From Hortaea werneckii (lineage: Eukaryota; Ascomycota; Dothideomycetes; Mycosphaerellales; Teratosphaeriaceae), in NCBI GenBank assembly GCA_037044905.1, contig JBAOKB010000063.1, positions 186,001-250,000 on the forward strand: a DNA stretch of 64,000 nt. Direction: 5' to 3'. This document shows positions 44,545 through 55,189 of the stretch, piece by piece. The notes under the pieces are model-generated. The model worked only from the letters and a program-made list of their open reading frames with translations, was not told the DNA's origin and searched no databases. Made by a program: the position numbers and the translations under genes. Positions within the stretch are counted from its first letter, which is position 1. Every line of letters starts with the position of its first letter.

Positions 44545-46248
44545 TCATCTTTTGCTCTTCTTCTTGCCCTTACCACTACCACCACCGACAGCCGGCTTCA
44601 ATGTTGCATGCTTTGGGTGGTCCTTCAGGTGCTGGAACAGCCTTGTCTTGGTAGCGAAGGCAGCATCACAGCCTTGACACTTGTGATTTGCATCGCTTTC
44701 AACGCTCGCAGCAGTCTCAGCAGCGGCGGCGGCCTTCTTCGCTCGCTTCTGGGCCGCTTTGCCCAACTTCGGCTTGGCTGCTTCCGGCTCCATGTCGCTG
44801 CCCGCTTTTTCTTCATTTGCAGCGCTTGGTGAAGTGCTTTCATGGTCCTCCTTGTCGTCTTTGAGGCTGCTTCCGGCCAATCGATTGCGAATCTCTTCGG
44901 GATCGGCATAATCAGAATCTTCGGACTCAGTCTCCTCCGATGTCTCCTGCTCAGCTTGTTTTGTCTGCGACTGATCTTCCGCTAGGTCTGCGAAGCTGTC
45001 CGTGACGTCGCCTCCCTTTTCACTGATAATTTCAAAGTCATCGTCGTGTTCCTCGGAAAGATGATCCGTGTCTGCCTCCTGCTCGTTGACCATCTCTCCA
45101 CTGGCACTCAGTTGTTGTGCTTCTTGATCGTCTGGCGTCGCCGTACCGGATGGCCCGTCGCTTACAAGGTCCAGGTTTACATTGTCCTTCCGCATCTTCT
45201 TCCGCAATGCAGCAATGGCCTTCTGGTGCTTCTTGCTCTTTTCGTGCGCTTCCCATTGCTTCTCGCTTTTGAACACTTTGTTGCATGCTACGCACTCAAA
45301 CACTTCTTCCGTTTGATCTTCTTCCTCATCGAAGTTGCCCTCCATTTCTGCGAGTGGATCTGGCTCTCGGCTCTTGGTCCATTCGGGGACTTCATCATTC
45401 ATCTTCGCCTCGTTGGCTGCTCGTGCTCTGGCTGCCTGTGCCTGCGCCGCATCACGGAGGGTCTTTTGCCGCTCAGCCTCCGTCTGGGTGGTCGGTACAT
45501 AACGAGGATCTCGCTTCTTTATGAACTGCACCAGCGAGCGGACGGCGTCATTGAACTCTCGCTTGCCATCTTGTCGTGCTTTTGCATTCTCCTGCTCCAT
45601 ACGCCGCCTGTACCATCTATCCGGCGCCTCCGACAGCCTATATTTGTCTTTCCACGCGAAGCTCTTTGCAGTGCTGAAATTTGACCAAGCACTGTAGAAT
45701 CGTTTCACCACATCCTCATAGCCATCATCTTTGTGCCCGAATGATGGGTAATCCGGCACGTCCACACCATCCCATTGCCCAGCCGCCTCCTCTTCCTTCG
45801 CCAGTTGCTCAAATGTCTCTCTCAAATAGCCAAAGAAGCCCGAAGGTGCATCTGAAAAGTCCACGTTCTTATTGAACTTGCCTACCATGCGCGCCAAATC
45901 GTCTGCGGTCGTGATTCGAACATTGTCATAGGTCGGCACTGCGCCCTCATAATCTTCTGGATCGTCGCCGCGCAAGATGGCGGTCTCGTGGCTGTCATAC
46001 CATGCTCGTTCCTGCGGATCTGAGAGGACCTCGTATGCTGCTTGGACTTCGGCGAAAACCTTTGTGGCATGCTCTTCATCACCAAAGTTGCGATCTGGAT
46101 GCAAGACTAAGGCCTTTTTACGATAGGCTCGTTTGATCTCATCGTCACTCGCGTGTCGCTCTACACCCAGTAACTCATAATAACTGGTCTTTACGTTTCC
46201 TCCTGGCGCGCTGCCACTTCCGCCGCTTGACGACTGGCTGGCACCCAT
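44545..46248 (-). CDS. jjj1: J-domain cochaperone JJJ1 (DNAJC21-like)
   Basis: Single exon, 567 aa. JJJ1 acts with Hsp70 (Ssa) and Rei1 on cytosolic 60S ribosome maturation, releasing Arx1. The N-terminal J domain (about 22-90) has [20 protein letters not shown] and the HPD triad at 50-52. A zuotin-like middle domain follows ([34 protein letters not shown]). There are two C2H2 zinc fingers, [19 protein letters not shown] and, at the C-terminus, [19 protein letters not shown], separated by a long acidic segment. The tail is Lys-rich (GKGKKKSKR). This is the complete DNAJC21/JJJ1 architecture. It converges with the MFS gene at its 3' side (about 60 bp). Confidence 0.95.
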   Translation of the reverse strand: MGASQSSSGGSGSAPGGNVKTSYYELLGVERHASDDEIKRAYRKKALVLHPDRNFGDEEHATKVFAEVQAAYEVLSDPQERAWYDSHETAILRGDDPEDYEGAVPTYDNVRITTADDLARMVGKFNKNVDFSDAPSGFFGYLRETFEQLAKEEEAAGQWDGVDVPDYPSFGHKDDGYEDVVKRFYSAWSNFSTAKSFAWKDKYRLSEAPDRWYRRRMEQENAKARQDGKREFNDAVRSLVQFIKKRDPRYVPTTQTEAERQKTLRDAAQAQAARARAANEAKMNDEVPEWTKSREPDPLAEMEGNFDEEEDQTEEVFECVACNKVFKSEKQWEAHEKSKKHQKAIAALRKKMRKDNVNLDLVSDGPSGTATPDDQEAQQLSASGEMVNEQEADTDHLSEEHDDDFEIISEKGGDVTDSFADLAEDQSQTKQAEQETSEETESEDSDYADPEEIRNRLAGSSLKDDKEDHESTSPSAANEEKAGSDMEPEAAKPKLGKAAQKRAKKAAAAAETAASVESDANHKCQGCDAAFATKTRLFQHLKDHPKHATLKPAVGGGSGKGKKKSKR

Positions 46249-47435
46249 CGTGACCTCGATTCAGCCAGTCGCCCTTCGCAATCTGCGTTGGACCTACCTC
46301 AATCGCAACCGCGGCAGCGAGTTCGCCGATCGGCAGGAGTTTGGGCAAGGTCTGGTTGACGGTCACAACCGTAGGGTACCTAGGCATCTTCGGCACCGTC
46401 GCCCGCAAATCTGTGCGACGAGAAAGCGCATTACATCAGCTGCAAAGTCTCAATGCACTGCAGTGTCGCCCGTGCGGCCCGCAAAGATCTCAAATGCCGG
46501 ACACATCGACCATGTCAAATGCCGACTACCCAGGACACGGTGTAGGAAATACCATGTAGGTACTATGCCCGAGTCCTGATGAGCCATCCGAAGTACCGTA
46601 TGCACAGCCTTCTTTGGACATCAACGGATTCGAGCCAAATTGGAAAATCAACAGGGTCACGAAAGCCGGCTGACAGCGCAAACAGGCGCCAGACCATGTG
46701 CTCGTGCTCTGCGTCTCTCGTGTCCTGCCTGGTGACGCGCAACAGCCCCATCCCAAATCTCTGATGAAAAGCTACCACACTGGGGAATGGTCATCCCCTT
46801 CCACTGGTTGCACTGATGATGAAGCCAGGTTGCGGCGGCGACGCAAGCAAAGAGGGGCGGTCCTACCATACGATGTAGTCCGTCCTAGTCAAAACTCTGT
46901 CAAAACATTGGTATTCGAAGTTTGTTCGGCTCATGCGGGAATATGTCACTGTCCCGATATCGCCTCAATGGCGATCTTCACCACCCGGCGCAAGCCTATA
47001 CATTTGCCTCATGCATACCTAGGTACCACACTGCTTACTGTTTCGGTCAAGGCCATGCACGAAAACGAGTGCCTCGTCAGCGTTGTCAGAACTAGATTAC
47101 CGGTTACCCGGCATGCAGCTCGATCTCTCAAACGTCACCTCTTGCCTTTTGGTAGCTCATGCATCTGAAGTGGCCTTTGACACAAAAATTGTAAATCGGG
47201 GACTGCAGTCCCTCCTAGAAACACGCTTCATTGAGCAATGCCGACGAATATACTTTCTGTCCTTTCTGGTTACAGCGTAAGGCGCCCAGCAATGAGATGC
47301 ACTGCCGGAGACGCAGAAATCGCAGTTCGACGATCTTCCGCAACACCCACTGCAACTCTACAGCTATATAATGCCCAGTCACCACCATGAAACTCCCTCA
47401 AACCCCCTCAGCACCCCAGCTGAAGTTTGCACATC
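46249..47435. other. Divergent intergenic region, no gene seen
   Basis: About 1.19 kb between jjj1 and the multicopper oxidase gene; must contain both promoters. ORFs of 60-156 codons on both strands lack family features. Confidence 0.5.
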
Positions 47436-49073
47436 ATGGCTCCATTAAAAACGTCTAGCGCCCTTCTACTCTCACTCATCTATAACACCGTGCTCGGCAC
47501 ACCCTTCCCAGCATCCTCAACCTCGACGTCTTCGAGTCTCCAGTCATGTGCCAATCGACTGGATGGCCAGCTTCCTTCGCCAACACCACTCGGCTATAAG
47601 TTCAGTGGCAATGTCAGGCGCTATTATGTCGCTGCTGAAGAAGAGGAATGGGACTACGCACCGACGGGCTGGGACAATTGGCTTGGAGTATGTTATCCTA
47701 GCTTCTATCTCATCAAGACCTTGAGCTGACTTTTGTGCTCCCAGGTCCCTTTTGATATCTCGCCCCGTGCCAATTACGCAAATTACAACGAATACGGTAC
47801 CAAATGGCTGAAAGCACTATACCGTGGCTACACCGACAGCACCTTCAGCCAGCGTAGTGAGCAGCCCGCTTTCCAAGGTACTCAAGGGCCTACAATCAGA
47901 AGCGAGGTTGGTGATCTGATTGAGATCATGTTCGTTAACAACCTTTCCGAGAATTACGCCACCATGCATTCGATGGGTTTGGCTTACAACAAAGCTCACG
48001 GGGAAGGAGCGGACTATCCAAACAACACTTCCCCTGGTGTTAATGTCGTTCTCGATGAGAGCAGCGCTGTGCCTCCAGTACCGCAGCACGGTGTCGAGCC
48101 TGGTGGATGTGTGGTTTACAAGTGGATGGTACCAGAAAACGCAGGCCCTTACGACAATGAACCAGCAAGGGTAAGGACCCATACTCCAACCTTTGTCGTT
48201 TCCTTGCTAACCTGGTGGGATTGTAGGTCCACAGCTACCATTCATACGTGGCTCTGCAGCAAGACTCTGACGCTGGGCTCATTGGACCCCAAATTGTGTA
48301 TGCCAAAGGGCAAATGAACCACACAATGGCAAACTACCGCGAGTTCCCGCTTCTGTACATGATTTACACCGAAGCAGATTCATGGTTGTCGGGAAAGAAC
48401 AAGGCGCGGTTGACCGGCTCGGATAACAGTAACACCAAGCGGCAGGCGTGGGGAAATCATGGCTGGCATGCCTCTAACAACAATGGAAACCACGGCGAAG
48501 ACGGCAACAGCAGCAACTACGACAACAACAACAACATAAACTACGGAGCGAGCTCGACAAATGCAAGCGGCGTAGGAAGTTTCGACATCTCAAACACTAA
48601 CAACCTCTGGTCTGGGAACTACACCGTCTGGCACCCGCAGCTAGTCAACCTGAAGGGGGCGGGTCAGTTCTCTGAGGCACCCCCATTCCACACGATGAAC
48701 GGCTACGTCTTCTCCAACAACCCTCCCTTCGAAATGTGCGTGGGCGACAACGTGATCTGGTACGTCAACGCCTACGGTGCGGCGAGCCACGTCTTCCACA
48801 TGCATGGGCACGGCGTCACGTACCAGGGCTTCGACCGGTACGCTGTCAGCCTTAACGACGGCGTGGGGAAGACTTTGTATATGACTGCGGCTGAGCCTGG
48901 TTTGTGGCAAGTCATCTGCCATGTGAGTATCTTGCCCTTCCTCTATCTGGCCGATGGGAATGTCATGCTAACGAGATGTTTGTGTTCAGGTCGACAATCA
49001 CCAGACAAAGGGAATGCTCGCCAACTACAATGTCCGACCAGAAGGACAGTGCTCGTCTCCTCTGGGTTCTTAA
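47436..49073 (+). CDS. Secreted multicopper oxidase (ceruloplasmin/laccase-like), four exons
   Basis: Exons 47436-47687, 47745-48170, 48227-48922 and 48990-49073; 485 aa. Multicopper oxidases couple one-electron oxidation of phenols or metals to reduction of O2 to water. Residues 1-21 are a signal peptide (MAPLKTSSALLLSLIYNTVLG). Copper ligands are visible in all four blocks: YATMHSMGL, PAR|VHSYHSYVAL across a junction, SHVFHMHGHGV (HxHxH), and VICH|VDNHQTKGM (HCH motif with axial Met, joined across the last intron). The cupredoxin arrangement is the ceruloplasmin/factor-VIII type (WDYAPTGWDNW start) and differs from fungal laccases. A low-complexity Asn/Gly insertion (NNNGNHGEDG, NYDNNNNINYG) lies before the final cupredoxin domain. 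Substrate unknown. Confidence 0.87.
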
Positions 49074-49302
49074 TTTGGTAGTGCAATGGACAGGTTACCA
49101 GAAGCTTTTTACAGGAATTAAGTAAAGAATGTGTATGTAGTCAGCATGTTGACAAGCGTTTTTGTAGTTTAGGCTCGAGCTTTACGATCTTTTAGGCAGC
49201 TTGGTGGGCGGATTGACTTGATAGCTGCAACAGTAATGTTTTAGACCACTTAAATGCTTTTCAGTCTCCTGGGAATTGACCTTGCGAAGTAGGCTTTCAG
49301 CG

Positions 49303-50148
49303 CTACGAGCCAAATAGGACCAGTTCGTCGACACTGCTGTCAGTGTTCATCTTCTTATGGACATCCTGTCCAGGTTGCACGCCAAGAGCGGCTCTCAAGT
49401 TCTCCAGCCATTGGCGTACGGGCATTTTATCTTCTTCGAGCTCCACATAGAGCGTCTGCAGCGGCTCCGGCAATCTTGATTCGCGCAAATACCCCTCATC
49501 ATCGACATATTCCTCGATGTAACAGATCATTTGCATTGCAAAACTTCCAATTTTCTTGCCACGATCTCTAGCGTAGATGCGTAGGAAGGCCTCCAGCAAG
49601 ACGATGGCTCGAGGTACCAGAACCGGAACGAAATCTTCTTGGAAAGCTCCTGACCCACGACCAAGTCGTTCAGGGGGTAAGCTATGCTTGTCAGAGGCAA
49701 AGACGAAGTGAGGGTGCAAATCTAGTGTCGGTGGGAACACGAGGCTTTGATCGAGTTCGGGAAGAAACCAAAGAGTCTCTGACTGTATGAGTATATCCAC
49801 GGTGAGTGTAGAGCCGTGGACATGGAGGTGATGGGCTGCCGGAGGGGTGCAGCGGTTATGCGGACCTGCTAGACAGACGTTGACATCGGGACATGGCTCA
49901 AGCGTGTCCAACTCGTAAAGTATTTTTGCAGCAGCTTGAAGCTGGCCATCTGGAACTATGAAGTCGACTGACTGCCAGAAGTTAGCTATGCGACTCGGAC
50001 AGCGACAAGGACATGGCCTGCATACGTCAATAATTGACGGTACGCCATATGTGTTTAGCAGACAATGTCCCCACACCACACAGGGGATGCCCGCGGACTG
50101 CAGTGCCGTTGAAACAGGCGTGATCAGTCTTTTCGAAAACTCAGCCAT
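49303..50148 (-). CDS. Nucleotidyltransferase-like fungal protein, unknown function
   Basis: Either 281 aa unspliced or, more likely, 263 aa with a 54-nt intron (exons 50148-50026 and 49971-49303; GTATGC...CAG). Removing the intron joins GVPSIID|SVDFIVPDGQ, which restores the usual order of this fungal family, whereas the intron reads as an odd Cys/Arg run (CRPCPCRC). The GxxxxID/DF(I/V)xPD pattern resembles the acidic metal site of minimal nucleotidyltransferase folds seen in fungal aminoglycoside-type proteins. The remainder is conserved-looking (LPPERLGRGSGAFQEDFVPV, LVPRAIVLLEAFLRIYARD). No signal peptide. Activity is inferred only. Confidence 0.65.
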   Translation of the reverse strand: MAEFSKRLITPVSTALQSAGIPCVVWGHCLLNTYGVPSIIDVCRPCPCRCPSRIANFWQSVDFIVPDGQLQAAAKILYELDTLEPCPDVNVCLAGPHNRCTPPAAHHLHVHGSTLTVDILIQSETLWFLPELDQSLVFPPTLDLHPHFVFASDKHSLPPERLGRGSGAFQEDFVPVLVPRAIVLLEAFLRIYARDRGKKIGSFAMQMICYIEEYVDDEGYLRESRLPEPLQTLYVELEEDKMPVRQWLENLRAALGVQPGQDVHKKMNTDSSVDELVLFGS

Positions 50149-50706
50149 AGTCTGACTGTTTCTCTTATTGGGTATCTACGGATCGTGTTCAAAATTCAAG
50201 GTGTGCTTCTTAAGGCAAAAATGTAGACACTAAAAGTACACGACACTAAAAGTGAACGACCAAATGTTTGATCAAAGGCTGTCGACTACAGCAAATGGTC
50301 AAACAGGCCATGTGCAGTTTCGTCTTAGCGCAGTCTTCATTGCTGAGAAGAGTAGGAGCGGGAGATGACTTACCTACTCAGGTAGGCGCGCACTGATCGC
50401 GCTATACCAAGCGGCGCGCTGCTACAGCACCGAAGAAAAGCAAGAGAAATACGCACTGTTTGCATCTCCTTCCAAAGGTATCGTTTTCTGCCAACCTCAT
50501 TGGACTTTGTTGGCCCGAACACGCATGTGAAAAGCTGGGCGACGTCCCAGCATTCACAATTGCTTACGCCCAGGCAGCAGCCTAAATAGAGTCGCCCCTC
50601 CGCACCTGGTTCATCTCGCAACTTAAGTAATACACTTCCGCAGTCAACAACATCACGTTACACTTCGCCGATCTACTCACTTCCATTTCAAAACCACTCC
50701 GCAAAC
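50149..50706. promoter_or_regulatory. Divergent intergenic region, no gene seen
   Basis: About 560 bp between divergent starts of the nucleotidyltransferase-like gene and the phosphoesterase gene. No specific site recognised. Confidence 0.4.
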
Positions 50707-51516
50707 ATGGCCCTTCAAATTGTCTCCGACCTACACCTCGAATCCCCAAAAGCTTACGACGTTTTCGAGATCGTGCCCAAAGCACCTTACCTTGCATTGC
50801 TCGGCGACATCGGTACATTCAGCGATTCCCACAAGAACGACTTCCTCTCATTCCTCAGGCGCCAACTTCAAAACTTCCGCATCGTCTTCTTCGTTGCCGG
50901 AAATCACGAGTCCTACGGTACCACTTGGCCTAAAGCGCAGGCCATCCTCTACGAACTCGAACAAGAAAGCTCGAACAATGATTCTCTCGGCGAGTTCGTC
51001 TTCATGAATCGAAGGGTCTACGAAATCCCGGACTCGGGCGTAACTTTGCTAGGCTGCAGCCTTTTCTCCTTCGTCCCGTCCGAGAGCGCAATGGCGGTCG
51101 AAATGCGCATGAATGACTTCTACTCCACTCACGACTGGGATGTCGCACAACATAATGCAGCGCACGCCCAAGATCTGGAATGGCTCAACGACCAAGTCGC
51201 TTCGGAGACCACCGCCAACAACACCATCATGATCCTTACCCACTGGAGTCCCACCACAGATCCTCGCTCTCTCGATCCCAAGCATCTCGGGAAGGACAAC
51301 CCGATAGGATGTGCTTTCTCCACGGACTTATCAGGACAGAAATGCTTTGAGAGCGAAAAAGTCCGAGTCTGGGCTTTTGGTCACACGCACTACAACTGTA
51401 ATTTCGAGATCGAGCGAGGCGAACGTGCGCCCCTGAAGGTGATCACGAATCAGAGGGGCTATTACTTCTCGCAGGCTGCTGGGTTTGATGAGGAGAAAGT
51501 TGTCGACTTCGTGTAA
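50707..51516 (+). CDS. Calcineurin-like metallophosphoesterase
   Basis: Single exon, 269 aa, cytosolic (no signal peptide). The binuclear-metal motifs occur in order: SDLHLE (DxH) at residues 7-12, LALLGDIG (GD), FFVAGNHES (GNH), LTHWSP, and AFGHTHYN (GHxH). This is the complete set for the calcineurin-like hydrolase fold. The length and compact layout match the small fungal Ser/Thr phosphatase-like group, whose true substrates (protein, nucleotide or other phosphoesters) are mostly unknown. Start ATG has CAAACATGGC context. Confidence 0.88.
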   Translation: MALQIVSDLHLESPKAYDVFEIVPKAPYLALLGDIGTFSDSHKNDFLSFLRRQLQNFRIVFFVAGNHESYGTTWPKAQAILYELEQESSNNDSLGEFVFMNRRVYEIPDSGVTLLGCSLFSFVPSESAMAVEMRMNDFYSTHDWDVAQHNAAHAQDLEWLNDQVASETTANNTIMILTHWSPTTDPRSLDPKHLGKDNPIGCAFSTDLSGQKCFESEKVRVWAFGHTHYNCNFEIERGERAPLKVITNQRGYYFSQAAGFDEEKVVDFV

Positions 51517-52052
51517 TACTCTCCGACACCGCGGCGAGAGGAAGCTCCAAGCGAACCCGTTCCACGCCATTCGGGCCTATTAAGTAGAAGTCACATATTC
51601 CACTTCAATTTCAAGATATCGGGGGTCAGGGCAGTACTCCTGGTAGCAACTTGCAGTGTGGTAGCTGGAAATGTAATGCTTACCTCTATGCTCATGAAGA
51701 CACCAGGACAGTGCTTTGTAAGGCACGAGAATCGCTGCATTCCCTCCATCGCTTGGTCAAAGATTGCAAAATATATATCACATCTTGGCAGCAAAATCTA
51801 CAGGGTTGACCATAGGTTGCAGAGAACAGAGGATCCTATATACTGTAATAATAAGTCCTCGTTTCGCGGAATTCAAACCCGTTCTATTCGGTTATCTCGG
51901 TTTCCCCGCGCTGTGATCCTGAGGCAATGTGGAGAATTCCGCTACAGGTATGCCAAGCCCCACTGAACCCTGGATCTTGTTCCCAGCTGCCTTTGGATGC
52001 TGTACCGGATTCCTTTCGTCAGGGCCGGCCACGTTTGACGTGACACCCTCTC
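51517..52052. other. Intergenic region, no gene seen
   Basis: About 540 bp between the phosphoesterase stop and the minisatellite. No credible ORF. Confidence 0.45.
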
Positions 52053-52469
52053 AAGTCCTGTCTTCGCGATAGGCCGTGCTAGACACGAACAGCAACCTTA
52101 AGTCCTGTCTTCGCGATGGGCCGTGCTTGACACGAACAGCAACCTCAAGTCCTGTCTTCGCGATGGGCCGTGCTTGACACGAACAGCAACCTCAAGTCCT
52201 GTCTTCGCGATGGGCCGTGCTTGACACGAACAGCAACCTCAAGTCCTGTCTTCGCGATGGGCCGTGCTTGACACGAACAGCAACCTCAAGTCCTGTCTTC
52301 GCGATAGGCCGTGCTTGACACGAACAGCAACCTTAAGTCCTGTCTTCGCGATAGGCCGTGCTTGACACGAACAGCAACCAAGTCCTGTCTTCGCGATAGG
52401 CCGTGCTTGACACGAACAGCAACCAAGTCCTGTCTTCGCGATAGGCCGTGCTTGACACGAACAGCAACC
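52053..52469. repeat. Minisatellite: nine tandem copies of a 47/45-nt unit
   Basis: Units start at 52053, 52100, 52147, 52194, 52241, 52288, 52335, 52380 and 52425. The first six are 47 nt; the last three are 45 nt because they lack the TT/TC before the next AAGTCC. Copies begin AAGTCCTGTCTTCGCGAT and differ at only a few sites (GATAGGCC versus GATGGGCC; one TGCTAG for TGCTTG). A tenth, diverged unit begins at 52470. On the minus strand the 45-nt copies read as a 15-residue repeat (ARPIAKTGLGCCSCQ), but I see no start or gene context for it. Confidence 0.92.
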
Positions 52470-52667
52470 AAGTCCTGTCTTCGCGATGGGCCGCGCAGCG
52501 CTTACAGCGTACATGTGCGAATTAATCCCCTCTTCGGGGGGGCTACGCTCGACGTAGTAGAGGATTTTTTTTATCCCGGTCGGTCCGCCTGCTAGGGTTT
52601 TTTTGCCTCCAGTAAGTCCTGTCTTCGCGATGGGCCGCGCAGCGCTTACAGCGTACATGTGCGAATT
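52470..52667. repeat. Two identical 54-nt direct repeats flanking a hairpin-rich 90-nt spacer
   Basis: Blocks at 52470-52523 and 52614-52667 are identical: each starts with the minisatellite core (AAGTCCTGTCTTCGCGATGG) and continues into a shared sequence ending ACATGTGCGAATT. The spacer has CCCTC-TTCG-GGGGG (52527-52543 region, a UUCG-type tetraloop), CTACG-CTCGA-CGTAG (52542-52557 region), then T8 (52565-52572) and T7 (52598-52604). Confidence 0.8.
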
Positions 52668-52690
52668 TAACTAAAAAAAAGTTATCTTTA

Positions 52691-53380
52691 TTACGAAGGC
52701 TGCGCTCGAAGGAAATCTTCAAAAGAAGGAGTGGATATAGGCAGCAACACTTTTTTGCGAATCATAGCATAGGAAGAGCTGATGCTCTGGGAGGACCGTC
52801 TGGCAAGTGAAGTGGTACCAATCGGGGAAGACAGCTTGTGGTGCAGTGACGGTTTGAAAGATGATATATGGAGTGGCGCCGATTTGGAAGGAGAGGGAGG
52901 CTTATGGAGTGATGCTGGTTTCGCAGTTGAGAAATCCATTGTTGATCCTGTCGCAGTTTTGCTGTTCATACTCTCCTTATTACTTTGCCGTCGTTTGATG
53001 CCAATGGAACTTCGGCAGTAACCATCTTTCCAAGACCGGCAATGTCCCATCGACCAGTCATCCGTGACGAGAGCAGATTATACCATTTCATTGTGCAATA
53101 CATAGGACGTGCGAGATAAAATATTGCACCACAGGCTGATCAATGCATAATCTGCTTCGGAAGGGCCGCTAATCTTGGCATGATCGATCTCAAAGTCTAT
53201 CCTTAATCTGTTAGCCCCATGGGATCTTCCCGGAGTTCCAATCAACCCGCCGCTCATCACACCAACCACAGCGTTTCGAAACGGCTCGCTGACGTGTGCG
53301 GTGAAAACGGCCATACCCATAGCTGGGGTATGTAACTCAGGCAGTCCGGCTGAGATTTTCCATTTGATCGATCCTGCCAT
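52691..53380 (-). CDS. Possible hypothetical gene (two ORFs), weak
   Basis: Two minus-strand ORFs, 53380-53078 (100 aa, starting MAGSIKWKISAGLPELHTPA) and 53050-52691 (119 aa, Ser/Lys/Pro-rich, ending PSFEDFLRAQPS), lie in line. They could be two exons of one gene, but I could not find a splice pair that joins them cleanly: the obvious donor after HNEM (GTATAA) and acceptor CTTGGAAAG lead into a third frame that stops soon. The first ORF has mixed globular composition and the second looks disordered. No family recognised. It may be a degenerate or lineage-specific gene beside the minisatellite. Confidence 0.25.
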
Positions 53381-53605
53381 GTTGATGAGGACTCCTCAAG
53401 ACCGTTGTACGTCTTGCTTGGCGGCAGGGTAATCATCTCAACAAGGCTGCCGGGCTTAGTCTGTCCAGCGGAGAGCCGTTTCTCAGCCGTCTGCGAGTTT
53501 CAGCGTTCAAAAAATGCTGCAAGCTTTGGTGACCTCACTGCTCTCCTTTCTTGAATAATCGTGGCAGTATTCCTCCTGGCTGCACAAGGCCACATTGCTG
53601 GCACA

Positions 53606-55189
53606 ATGGGGCACTCCTCTTTCTTTCGCTATGCTGTTACGCGGCCATACCCTATCCGATGGTTTACCCTTGTCGCCTTAGTCGGACTCATAGTATTCAC
53701 TATCTTATTCTCTCTTCTCAATTTTGTTACTACCGGATACACGCTAGTGGCACAGGAAACATCGAACCCTAATAGGACGATCAGTGATACCATCTGGAAA
53801 CGCCATTGGCCTTCATGGATTACAAAGAATGTTCAGCCCAAGTGCTCTGCTGCGGACATTCCAGTTGGTAGCAAGCTTTTCACGAACCAGACGGCTCTAA
53901 CATATACGCTTACGGACGTTTGGCGACCTTCGACTGGCGGCGCAGGTGGAGCAGGGACAACTAACGGTATCATGCCTACTCTTTCGTATAATGACAATAT
54001 CCTGGAGAACTGCACAGTCAATTTCATCGATATCGATATCTCCTCGGCCGACCGCACTGCAACACAGTACGCCTATACACAGTATGGTGCTGTTGTGCAC
54101 ACATATGCTACATGCTCTATTGTCAGTCCGAACGGCACACTCAACGTCAACCTGACCCAAGAGTACGACTATGTACCGCCGGGTGTCTCATTCGCGAACA
54201 TGTATCAGTTCCTCGGGGCAGGCTTTCTCTCCCGCAACAAGACCGAGAGATCAAGTCTGTATTGGGGTGAGTCCATCATGTCGATGTATTGGGCAAACAC
54301 AACCAATGCAATGCAACGGATCCGCGCGAACCAAACGGGCGATGGCAATGCCGGCATCTCGAAAGGCATGCTGTATTTCTATCCAAACGACAACGAGCAG
54401 ATCGACAACATTACTCTCCCAAGCTTTTTCAACGTAGACTATCGCTTTTTAGTCGATGAGGGCCAAGGCAACATCACTGTCATTAGGCCTGAAACACACG
54501 GCTCGCACGAAGATTTCACCAGCGTACCTTATCTGCTGGAAAACCAGACATATCCGAATATATGGGAATCCGCCGACATCCTCGCCAAAGCCGCCTACTC
54601 GACCGTGCTGACGGATCTTGGCTACGTCAACAGCACGACTAACATGCTCCTCCACGAGGACTATGTGAAATACTTTACGTCGAACTTCTCCGAGATCAAG
54701 CGAAACATCGAGAATGCCTACCCTGGTCCCTCTGAACGCTCCTACGCGGCCGGACGATCCGGTCCATTGGGCACATCTCCCTCCGTCTTCGCAACCAGGT
54801 ACGTCTGCTCTGTGCCGCAGCGCAAACCAGCCGGATCCATCTTCGTGTCAGTGCTGGTAGCGGATCTAGTCATGCTGCAAGCAATCTGGTTCCTCTTCAC
54901 CTCCGCCATCGACCTCTTTTCCCTCAGGTCCAAATCGGGAGCGTATCACTGTCAAGGCTGCAGCAAGCAACCTGTGATGATGAATGGTGGGTACAGGGAA
55001 GTGGCAGGCGGTTATAGGGATGCAACGGGTGTTAGCGTTTCCGAAAGCAAAGCCCCCGATGATCAGGTGGAATTAGGTGGACTGAGACCAGCGAGGCAGC
55101 GAGCGAGGGACTCGGATGGTTCGCACCACCGCAGCATAAGCGAGCAGCGTCTGCTGAATCCTGTCAGTATGGATATAGGGCGGGATTGA
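53606..55189 (+). CDS. Fungus-specific membrane protein with large glycosylated ectodomain
   Basis: Single exon, 527 aa from the ATG at 53606 (an upstream GTG-led stretch is not used). One TM helix near the N-terminus (about 18-40, TLVALVGLIVFTILFSLLNF), an ectodomain of about 400 residues with many N-glycosylation sequons (NQT, NCT, NGT, NVNLT, NTT, NIT) and paired Cys, then a second TM (SIFVSVLVADLVMLQAIWFL) and a cytoplasmic tail with CQGCSK and Arg/Ser-rich sequence. Layout is like the protein at 16600-19596 (TM, big ectodomain, TM), but without detectable sequence identity by eye. It belongs to an unnamed ascomycete family, I believe; role unknown, possibly wall sensing. Confidence 0.72.
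   Translation: MGHSSFFRYAVTRPYPIRWFTLVALVGLIVFTILFSLLNFVTTGYTLVAQETSNPNRTISDTIWKRHWPSWITKNVQPKCSAADIPVGSKLFTNQTALTYTLTDVWRPSTGGAGGAGTTNGIMPTLSYNDNILENCTVNFIDIDISSADRTATQYAYTQYGAVVHTYATCSIVSPNGTLNVNLTQEYDYVPPGVSFANMYQFLGAGFLSRNKTERSSLYWGESIMSMYWANTTNAMQRIRANQTGDGNAGISKGMLYFYPNDNEQIDNITLPSFFNVDYRFLVDEGQGNITVIRPETHGSHEDFTSVPYLLENQTYPNIWESADILAKAAYSTVLTDLGYVNSTTNMLLHEDYVKYFTSNFSEIKRNIENAYPGPSERSYAAGRSGPLGTSPSVFATRYVCSVPQRKPAGSIFVSVLVADLVMLQAIWFLFTSAIDLFSLRSKSGAYHCQGCSKQPVMMNGGYREVAGGYRDATGVSVSESKAPDDQVELGGLRPARQRARDSDGSHHRSISEQRLLNPVSMDIGRD

Noticed and set aside
46698..47168. 156-codon plus-strand ORF
   Set aside because: Mixed composition, lies in a divergent promoter region, no family resemblance.
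42889..51516. Secondary-metabolite or gene cluster (MFS, oxidase, phosphoesterase)
   Set aside because: No backbone enzyme (PKS, NRPS, terpene synthase) and housekeeping jjj1 lies between; co-location looks incidental.
52053..52469. CRISPR-like array
   Set aside because: Repeats are directly adjacent with no unique spacers, and the context is fungal; it is a minisatellite.
52239..52658. 139-codon minus-strand ORF over the repeats
   Set aside because: It is the repeat read in one frame; the 47-nt units shift frame and there is no start, splice or domain evidence.
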